From positions 1 to 6,818 of the forward strand of contig JAGLEK010000240.1 in assembly GCA_023145125.1 (NCBI GenBank): a stretch of 6,818 nucleotides of DNA, written 5' to 3'. A program made the translations under genes and the position numbers. The notes beneath the pieces are model-generated. The model was not told the DNA's origin and made no database searches. It was given only the letters and a program-made list of their open reading frames with translations. This DNA comes from Bacteroidales bacterium (GTDB lineage Bacteria; Bacteroidota; Bacteroidia; Bacteroidales; B18-G4). This document shows positions 1-5,798 of this stretch, piece after piece (within the stretch, counting starts at the first letter, position 1; the number at the start of each line of letters is the position of its first letter).

Positions 1-12
1 CTTAGCTGTGCA

Positions 13-1311
13 TTAGTGTATTTCATTTTCGTTTTTATTTATTTCCCGCAGATATATGTCTTTCCATCTCACCTTAATTCCGCCACCGTCATGAATTTGA
101 AGCGCAACAGACCCCATGGCTTTGCCAATTTTTTCATCACTGATATCAGCCATAAGCTGTCCGTTTAACCAGGTCATGACCCGGTCTCCCTCAGCACGGA
201 TGATAAGATCGTTCCATTCACCCATTTTAAGAATATTTTCTTTTTCATCAGGTATTTCAATAAGCCAGCCACGGCCATAGGATTCATATATTCCGCCACT
301 GTTATTTCCGGGAGGGGCTACCTCCACCTGCCAGCCACTGATACGGGTTCCCTCAATCGTTGATCTGAAGAAGACACCTGAGTTTCCATTGGATTCCTGT
401 AAGAATTTCAAGCGCAGAACAAAATCCGTATAAGTTTTATTGGTAACAAGATAGCCATACTTTTCTTCTTCCCCGCTTTCACAAACCAATTCCTCATTTT
501 TCACATACCATTTTTCGGTACCGTAAATGGTCCACCCATCCAGATCTGCCCCATTGAAAACAGAAGTTCCCCTGTCGGTAAGATCACGGATCTTAATGTT
601 TCTGAACTCAACGGGGCTTCCATGGTCCTGCAGGCCGATATGCCCCCTGATGGCAAGCCCGTAATTTGGATAATCCCTCCACTTTGATTCCTGCACCCGT
701 TGTTTCCAGTCATCACCCCAAAGGTTATATTCTAATACCTTTTCTCCATTTAACCAATGTGCAACCTTCCCGTCTTTAACTGCAATTTTAGAATTATTCC
801 ATTCACCTGCCGGAAGCAGCATCTTTCGTGATGTATCCGCATTATGCATGGCATAATTGGCAGCTGCCTTTTGCCATGCCTCAAGGGGATGGGTAAAGCC
901 AAAATCATCAATTAGCTGGTATTCCGGTCCGGAAGCATAAACGCTTGTATTATCACCCTCTACCACGTGGAAAAAGATACCGCTGTTACCCCCATCTGAT
1001 ATTTTCCATTCGAGGGTAAGCATAAAGTCTTCAAATTGCTTTTTACTGATGATATCACCTCCCATATCCCCTCCTTCTCCGGAAGTGACCAGTAAGCCGT
1101 CTTCCACTTTCCAGCCGGCAGGAAGATTGTCTTGTTTAAAACCCCGCCAGGCGTCCGCATTATTGCCGTCAAAGAGAACAATCCATCCTTCAGGAGCTTT
1201 CCTGGTTTGATTTTTCTGATTTTGTTCGTTGGCACACGAGAGAAGCAGGATCGCAATAGCAGCGGTCAATATATATACCGGAGTTTTGGAAAAAAAATAG
1301 ATTTTTTGCAT
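13..1311 (-). CDS. Lipoprotein with two tandem DUF1080 (3-keto-disaccharide hydrolase-like) domains
   Basis: I place the start at the ATG at 1309-1311, giving 432 residues, because it opens directly into a lipoprotein signal peptide: a basic start (MQK), a hydrophobic run at 12-24 and the lipobox L23-L24-S25-C26, with C26 as the acylated cysteine. The frame stays open to an ATG at 1437, but that adds 42 residues before the signal and lies upstream of a candidate promoter. The first DUF1080 domain spans about 43-244 and the second about 250-424. Both share the family signatures: F(D/N)G near the start (47-49, 252-254), GNSG(I/V)FF (108-114, 309-315), GEWN (169-172, 364-367) and WLNG (186-189, 381-384). 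The family has a concanavalin-like beta-sandwich fold, and some members act on 3-keto-glycosides made by sugar oxidoreductases. The actual substrate is inference. Membrane anchoring is expected; whether it faces the periplasm or the outside cannot be told. No partner oxidoreductase gene lies in the window. Confidence 0.88.
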   Translation of the reverse strand: MQKIYFFSKTPVYILTAAIAILLLSCANEQNQKNQTRKAPEGWIVLFDGNNADAWRGFKQDNLPAGWKVEDGLLVTSGEGGDMGGDIISKKQFEDFMLTLEWKISDGGNSGIFFHVVEGDNTSVYASGPEYQLIDDFGFTHPLEAWQKAAANYAMHNADTSRKMLLPAGEWNNSKIAVKDGKVAHWLNGEKVLEYNLWGDDWKQRVQESKWRDYPNYGLAIRGHIGLQDHGSPVEFRNIKIRDLTDRGTSVFNGADLDGWTIYGTEKWYVKNEELVCESGEEEKYGYLVTNKTYTDFVLRLKFLQESNGNSGVFFRSTIEGTRISGWQVEVAPPGNNSGGIYESYGRGWLIEIPDEKENILKMGEWNDLIIRAEGDRVMTWLNGQLMADISDEKIGKAMGSVALQIHDGGGIKVRWKDIYLREINKNENEIH

Positions 1312-1334
1312 GGGCTTTAAAACTAAATGACGGG

Positions 1335-1365
1335 TAAATTTATAAAAGATGCATACCAAAACAAA
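1335..1365 (-). promoter_or_regulatory. Candidate Bacteroidota-type promoter for the DUF1080 lipoprotein gene
   Basis: Read on the minus strand, TTTG (1365-1362) is followed after 19 bases by TAAATTTA (1342-1335). This matches the Bacteroides -33 element fully and the -7 consensus TAnnTTTG at seven of eight positions (final G is A). The -7 element ends 23 bases before the ATG at 1311, close to the 26-base distance for the promoter at 2969-2999. It supports the downstream start. The region is AT-rich, so a chance match is possible. Confidence 0.4.
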
Positions 1366-1397
1366 GTAAAGGGCATTTTCAGTATTGATTTTTATAC

Positions 1398-1460
1398 AAT
1401 AAAAGCGACCATTCATATAGTAATAAAGACCATTCATTCAATAAAAGGGGGCATATTCAT
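1398..1460. repeat. Three imperfect direct repeats in the divergent intergenic region, possible operator
   Basis: Three copies of a unit of the form AATAAA(A)G...ATTCAT stand in a row: 1398-1416 (AATAAAAGCGACCATTCAT), 1422-1437 (AATAAAGACCATTCAT) and 1440-1460, which begins AATAAAAG and ends CATATTCAT. The 10-mer GACCATTCAT is exact at 1407-1416 and 1428-1437, 21 bases apart. The 9-mer CAATAAAAG is exact at 1397-1405 and 1439-1447, 42 bases apart. These are about two and four helical turns. The cluster lies between the starts of the divergent genes at 1311 and 1512. A regulator-binding site is inference; slippage in AT-rich DNA is the alternative. Confidence 0.45.
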
Positions 1461-1511
1461 AAATTATTAATATATTTATGGCAACAGAAATACTAACCAA
1501 CCCCTTAAATT

Positions 1512-2564
1512 ATGAAAAATTTTGTACGCTTATTCTTTTTGATGATAGCATCGGTATTGCTATTATCTACTAATTTGAATGCACAGACAATCCTCTGTGT
1601 TGACCGTGATTTTGGAGACACTACCACCGGCGGTTATACCGATACCTGGCCTATGATACACCGGGCCCTGGATGCTGCCGGCTATACCTATGAATATTGG
1701 GAGGTTCTTGAATATGAAGACAACGGACCCGATGCAGAATACATGGGTAATTATGATGTTGTGATCTGGTTTGCGGGTGAAGCCTGGGCGGATCATGCCA
1801 CTATGGGGCCTGATGACGAATTCAACCTTCTGCTTTATATGTCCTTTGGAGGAAAAGTGTTCCTTAATACCCAGGATTGGCTTTGGGATTGGTACCCCAG
1901 CTATGGCACTTTTAGTGAAGGCGAATTTCCTTATGACCAATTTGGGATCGTAGAAGTTGTTCAGGATATTTATCATATCGAACCCGGAGACCCCAGCTCT
2001 ATTGCTGATTCAGCACAATTCTATGGTTCACCCGGCTCCCTGGCAGAAGGACTGGTTTTTCCGGTCGTTGATATCTTCACTACAGACTCAGATGATGGAC
2101 TGTATGGTGACAGTATTGCCCAACATTTAGGCCAGAATTTGATGTCGATACAGCAACCCTACAATTCCTCGGGTCCTGCAGCCATTCAGTATGAAACAGC
2201 TGCTTTTCGATCTGTATTCACTACTATCGACATTGCCGCCATTTCTGATACGGTAATGAGGAATATATTTATGCACAGGATCGTTGACTGGCTTGCGTAT
2301 GGCCCTACAGGTGTTAGTGATTTAAAAACAGAGGATGTAGAATTGGTGATCCGTCCCAATCCAGTGACAAGCATTGTGAATATTGGAATGATACAGCAGA
2401 TGGAAGAAGTTTCAATATATAGCAGCCAGGGCCAGCTGGTTCGTCATGAAGCTATTGAAAAATCAAGCATAAAGATGGATTTGAGCGACCTGAAACCGGG
2501 TATTTATATTTTGAAAGTAAAAACCCATAAAGGCATTGTAACCAGTAAATTACTTAAACAATAA
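1512..2564 (+). CDS. Secreted T9SS cargo protein with an amidotransferase-like Rossmann domain
   Basis: The 350-residue product starts with a Sec signal peptide (K2, R6, hydrophobic 7-20, likely cleavage after A24 in the sequence NAQ). Residues 26-262 look like a class I glutamine-amidotransferase-like alpha/beta domain: strand ILCVD (27-31), a helix HRALDAAG (50-57), strand YDVVIWFAGE (81-90), strand GGKVFLNTQD (113-122), and a closing FRSVFTTIDIAAI...RNIFMHRIVDWL (232-261). Secreted bacterial and archaeal proteins often carry this VIWF-G...GG-LFL-(T/S)QD pattern without a known activity. The usual nucleophile elbow is absent: the turn after the strand reads FAGEA, and the only cysteine is C29, so amidotransferase activity is unlikely. 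Residues about 275-350 form a type A T9SS sorting domain with RPNP (281-284), PGIYILKV (329-336) and the basic end KLLKQ. It should cross the outer membrane by T9SS and be released or anchored to surface lipopolysaccharide after removal of this domain. Its ligand is unknown. Confidence 0.85.
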   Translation: MKNFVRLFFLMIASVLLLSTNLNAQTILCVDRDFGDTTTGGYTDTWPMIHRALDAAGYTYEYWEVLEYEDNGPDAEYMGNYDVVIWFAGEAWADHATMGPDDEFNLLLYMSFGGKVFLNTQDWLWDWYPSYGTFSEGEFPYDQFGIVEVVQDIYHIEPGDPSSIADSAQFYGSPGSLAEGLVFPVVDIFTTDSDDGLYGDSIAQHLGQNLMSIQQPYNSSGPAAIQYETAAFRSVFTTIDIAAISDTVMRNIFMHRIVDWLAYGPTGVSDLKTEDVELVIRPNPVTSIVNIGMIQQMEEVSIYSSQGQLVRHEAIEKSSIKMDLSDLKPGIYILKVKTHKGIVTSKLLKQ

Positions 2565-2573
2565 ATATATAAA

Positions 2574-2798
2574 ATGAATATTTGTATAAAGATTGCAAAA
2601 TTCACCGGGATGATACTCGGAACATTAGCCGGCATACTGGTTTTGCTTGGGGTGATCGGCTATTTCATGTGGTTCTGTTACGAAGCATCATTTCTTAATG
2701 TTGCAAACTATTGGAATTATCTCTATGCATCGGTACCGTTTAGCATACTGGCTATTTGTTGTACTTTGTTTGTAATAGCAGGTAGGGACAAGAAGTAA
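2574..2798 (+). CDS. Small two-helix membrane protein of unknown function
   Basis: The 74-residue product has two hydrophobic segments, about 10-34 and 52-69, joined by a loop rich in Tyr, Trp and Asn (35-51), and ends in the charged tail GRDKK. By the positive-inside rule (K6, K9 and RDKK) both ends should face the cytoplasm. It begins 9 bases after the stop of the T9SS cargo gene, with no room for a promoter, so the two are probably co-transcribed; a terminator follows about 100 bases later. I recognise no family. The uninterrupted hydrophobic pattern and tight spacing argue for a real gene, but coding status rests on those two points only. There is no clear ribosome binding site, as is common in this phylum. 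Confidence 0.65.
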   Translation: MNICIKIAKFTGMILGTLAGILVLLGVIGYFMWFCYEASFLNVANYWNYLYASVPFSILAICCTLFVIAGRDKK

Positions 2799-2896
2799 AC
2801 ATAACTGATACGATCTGAATTTTTTTGGAAATGGTCTCATATCATTTCCGAAAGGGTATGGAAAGCATTATACTGACAGATTAAGTTGTTAGCTGT

Positions 2897-2932
2897 AAGC
2901 AGCCGGATATAAAGTCATCCGGCTGTTTTGTT
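2897..2932 (+). terminator. Rho-independent terminator after the 1512-2798 operon
   Basis: A perfect 9-base stem (2900-2908 with 2917-2925, core AGCCGGAT/ATCCGGCT) has an 8-base loop at 2909-2916. It can extend to 12 pairs with one G-U wobble (2897-2899 with 2926-2928), and the T-rich tract GTTTTGTT follows. It sits about 100 bases after the small membrane protein gene and before the promoter of the next gene. Confidence 0.75.
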
Positions 2933-2968
2933 AATAGACCACAAGAAAAATAAAAATGATGGATTATC

Positions 2969-2999
2969 TTGGCAGGCAACCATGACATCAATACATTTG
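2969..2999 (+). promoter_or_regulatory. Bacteroidota-type promoter for the BNR-repeat T9SS cargo gene
   Basis: TTG at 2969-2971 is followed after 20 bases by TACATTTG (2992-2999), a perfect match to the Bacteroides -7 consensus TAnnTTTG at the accepted spacing. The element ends 26 bases before the ATG at 3026, implying a leader of roughly 20 bases. It follows the terminator at 2897-2932, so the gene should be its own transcription unit. Confidence 0.6.
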
Positions 3000-3025
3000 T
3001 CTCATTAATTACAAATCAACTCACC

Positions 3026-5746
3026 ATGACTAAAAAGAAATACTATTTGACAGCCGGATTAACATTTTCGGCACTGCTGATCTCATTTTTTATTTTCAAT
3101 AATCCTGCACCGGACCCAAGAGATGCATATGAGCAGAAGCTTATTGCAATGTATGCGCAGATTCCGGAAGCAACTATAGTCGAATCTGAAGGTGATAACC
3201 GCCCCGACAGGCCTGACCTGGCGGCCATACAAAACTTTTTCAGCATTATGGATCCGGCCCTGGGCCATGTTCCGGTGGAACGTCTGAGGACTGCCTGGGA
3301 GCAAACCCGCAACATGCAGGAAAATTCGATCAGGGAAAGCAATGTTTTATACTGGCAAACAGAAGGATCCAATATGGGGGGCAGAACACGCGCCCTTATG
3401 TATGATCCCAACGAATTGTCAGGAAATAAGGTATGGGCAGGCGCGGTTACAGGAGGTTTGTGGTATAACAATGATATCACCAACGACCAGAGTGCATGGG
3501 TGCCGGTAGATGATTTTCTGTCAAACCTGTCGGTCAGTTGTCTTATCAGCGATCCGAATAATTCACAGGTTTTTTATGCCGGAACAGGCGAAGCGGAAAC
3601 GGCAAGGGTAATTTACCGCGAGTCGTCAGGAGTGGGGATGGGTATTTTAAAATCCTCAGACGGTGGAGCCAGCTGGGATTATCTTCTTTCAACAGAATCA
3701 TTTAAATATGTCACTGATATTCAAATTCGTGATGAAGATGGTACAAGCGTGATCTATGCCGGGGTTGCCTCGGGGATATATAAAGGCGCGACTCATCAAA
3801 GCGAACCCGCAAATGGCCTGTTCAGGTCAGTAGATGGTGGGCAGAATTGGGAACAGGTGTTACCCTTTATACCCGGACTTGATGAAACTTATGCTGTGTC
3901 GGATATTAAAATTCAGGGGGATGGCCGTATTTATGTAGGCTCCATGGAAACCCCTGAACTGGAAGGGGGAGCAACAATATTTTATTCGGATGAAGGAACC
4001 ACCGGAACCTGGACCACCTATGAAGATGTAAAAACACTCATCGAAAATCAAACTACAGAAAATATCCCCGGCCGTGTCATCCTGGCCATTGCACCCTCTG
4101 ATACTGCTGTTGTTTACGCACTTTTTGCCGTAGGATATGAAAATGGCTTTGTTTATTATAAGGGACGCTATATTTATCGCACCAATGACAATGGACAAAC
4201 ATGGCAGCAGGTAAATCTCCCCGACTATGATTATGCTACCCTGGCCTGGCATGCGCTGATCGGCGGTGTTGACCCGGTCGATGCCGATCATCTGTATGTT
4301 GGCGGGCTCGACGTATGGTCAACCATGAATGGAGGAGCCTCCTGGGCCCATCAATCCGACTGGGCGTTAATGTATTATGGCGGAGGTGATGATTATGTGC
4401 ATGCTGACCAACATGTTCAGTTGTATAAAGACGGATCGGTAGATGAAATGCTGTTTGGCACCGATGGCGGAGTTTTTTATACTGCTAATGCCTCATCGTC
4501 AAACCCTGTATTCGAAGAAAAGAATAAAAACTTCAGTACCCTGCAATTTTATACCTGTGCCATATCACCGGTAGCGGGAGATAACAGGTATATTGGAGGG
4601 TTGCAGGACAACGGCACCCTCTTTTTCCAGGGAAATCCTCTTGATATAAATGATATGATCGATGGTGGTGATGGTGCCGGATGCTTCTGGGATGTGGACG
4701 AGCCCGAAATCTTTATTACTTCGGTGTATTATAACAGGTATACAGTTTTTTTAAATGGTAATCCACACCAGAATGCCGGAGATTATTGCGGAACCTTTAT
4801 ATGTCCTGCCGACTATGATTATAAATTGAATAAGCTTTATGCCAACGCATGCAGTTTTTTCGGGAACAGGGCCGACCAGCTGATGCGGGTATCCTCCATC
4901 CCCAACAATCCATGGGAAACCTTTATTACCCTTGGAACCGGCGTAACTACACCTTTTACTCATGTTAAATATTCTCCATATTCACAGGATGAGACTACGA
5001 CACTTTTTGTAGGCGGGCAAACAGGAAGACTTTTTAAGGTCGAGAACGCCCAGGCTACACCAGAAGTGACTGAAATAACGGGAGCAGATTTCCCGATCTC
5101 ATCTATTTCCTGTGTTGCCATAGGTGGTTCTGAGGATACTCTTATGGTTACTTTCTCAAACTACGGAGTTATTTCGATATGGCAAACCTATGATGGCGGA
5201 GGTAGCTGGACAAATGTTGAGGGTAACCTGCCGGATATGCCTGTTCGTTATGCTCTTTACCATCCCGATGATGCCAAACAGGCCATGCTGGCCACAGAGC
5301 TGGGAACATGGACCTGTAATCATATGCACCTTGACGACCCGCAATGGGCTCCTGATGTAGATGGTATGGCCAATGTCAGGATTGACATGATACAATTAAG
5401 GGAAGCGGATAATACTGTGCTGGCAGCTACCCATGGCCGCGGGCTGTATACAACCACATGGGTTTCTGATCCATGGGTTTCTGTAGGCGAGTTTCCGGAA
5501 CTGGCAGTAACAAACATATGGCCCAACCCGACAAAAGGGTGGTTGAATATTAGCCTTGGAGACCAAGCCGTTGAACATATTGACCTATCAATCACTGATA
5601 TGCAGGGGCGTATAGTAATTGAGGAAAAACTTAAGGCGGGCCGGGAAACCCATAGGCTTAATTTGAGCAACATGCCTTCCGGCACATATCTGCTTCGGCT
5701 GACTGATGGGCAGAGGTCTTATTCAGAAAAGATCATCCACCAATAA
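3026..5746 (+). CDS. Large T9SS cargo protein of BNR/Asp-box beta-propeller repeats
   Basis: I choose the ATG at 3026 (906 residues). It gives an immediate signal sequence (TKKKYY, then a hydrophobic run at about 9-24) and lies just downstream of a consensus promoter; a TTG start at 2969 would sit inside that promoter. After a charged segment (about 28-105) comes a sortilin/GH74-like repeat region, opening with NMGGRTRALMYDP (116-128). Asp-box motifs (S/T-x-D-x-G-x-T/S-W) occur at 210-217, 268-275, 386-393 and 721-728, with degenerate forms at about 320-329 and 433-440. HADQHVQL (459-466), GGLQDNGT (524-531) and THGRGLYTTTW (802-812) are typical of these Bacteroidota propeller proteins. Residues about 827-906 are a type A T9SS sorting domain, with WPNP (832-835), SGTYLLRL (885-892) and a basic end. 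I see no sialidase RIP arginine motif, so I do not assign sialidase or other glycosidase activity. Carbohydrate or protein binding at the surface is equally possible. Confidence 0.87.
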   Translation: MTKKKYYLTAGLTFSALLISFFIFNNPAPDPRDAYEQKLIAMYAQIPEATIVESEGDNRPDRPDLAAIQNFFSIMDPALGHVPVERLRTAWEQTRNMQENSIRESNVLYWQTEGSNMGGRTRALMYDPNELSGNKVWAGAVTGGLWYNNDITNDQSAWVPVDDFLSNLSVSCLISDPNNSQVFYAGTGEAETARVIYRESSGVGMGILKSSDGGASWDYLLSTESFKYVTDIQIRDEDGTSVIYAGVASGIYKGATHQSEPANGLFRSVDGGQNWEQVLPFIPGLDETYAVSDIKIQGDGRIYVGSMETPELEGGATIFYSDEGTTGTWTTYEDVKTLIENQTTENIPGRVILAIAPSDTAVVYALFAVGYENGFVYYKGRYIYRTNDNGQTWQQVNLPDYDYATLAWHALIGGVDPVDADHLYVGGLDVWSTMNGGASWAHQSDWALMYYGGGDDYVHADQHVQLYKDGSVDEMLFGTDGGVFYTANASSSNPVFEEKNKNFSTLQFYTCAISPVAGDNRYIGGLQDNGTLFFQGNPLDINDMIDGGDGAGCFWDVDEPEIFITSVYYNRYTVFLNGNPHQNAGDYCGTFICPADYDYKLNKLYANACSFFGNRADQLMRVSSIPNNPWETFITLGTGVTTPFTHVKYSPYSQDETTTLFVGGQTGRLFKVENAQATPEVTEITGADFPISSISCVAIGGSEDTLMVTFSNYGVISIWQTYDGGGSWTNVEGNLPDMPVRYALYHPDDAKQAMLATELGTWTCNHMHLDDPQWAPDVDGMANVRIDMIQLREADNTVLAATHGRGLYTTTWVSDPWVSVGEFPELAVTNIWPNPTKGWLNISLGDQAVEHIDLSITDMQGRIVIEEKLKAGRETHRLNLSNMPSGTYLLRLTDGQRSYSEKIIHQ

Positions 5747-5788
5747 AAAAAGGGCTTTTGCAATATTGCAAAAGCCCTTAAATTTTTT
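5745..5788. terminator. Bidirectional terminator between convergent genes
   Basis: A perfect 30-base palindrome covers 5750-5779, its arms beginning AAGGGCTTTTGC and meeting at AATATT. It is flanked by an A-run at 5745-5751 and a T-run at 5783-5788, so the hairpin is followed by a U-tract on either strand. It starts 3 bases after the stop at 5746 and ends 19 bases before the stop complement at 5799, serving both converging genes. Confidence 0.88.
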
Positions 5789-5798
5789 CATAGAAATA

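Noticed and set aside
1471..1478. TATATTTA as a stand-alone promoter for the gene at 1512
   Set aside because: It matches TAnnTTTG at seven of eight positions, but no TTG lies 19-21 bases upstream and the region is very AT-rich. It is mentioned only in relation to the repeats.
1563..1976. 137-codon minus-strand open frame within the T9SS cargo gene
   Set aside because: It lies opposite the coherent Rossmann-like domain and has no recognisable features.
2827..2849. Inverted repeat GGAAATG/CATTTCC downstream of the small membrane protein gene
   Set aside because: The 7-base stem has a 9-base loop and no T-run follows on either strand; the T-run precedes it on the plus strand. The stronger hairpin at 2897-2932 explains termination.
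2956..2985. Nine-codon open frame beginning ATGATGGATTATC before the large gene
   Set aside because: It lies across and upstream of the candidate promoter at 2969-2999, so it would not be in the leader; nothing suggests translation.
3860..4291. 143-codon minus-strand open frame within the propeller gene
   Set aside because: It is antisense to a clearly conserved repeat protein and shows no signal, domain or start context of its own.
5320..5685. 121-codon minus-strand open frame opposite the T9SS sorting domain
   Set aside because: The opposite strand carries a convincing sorting domain here, so this frame is a shadow.
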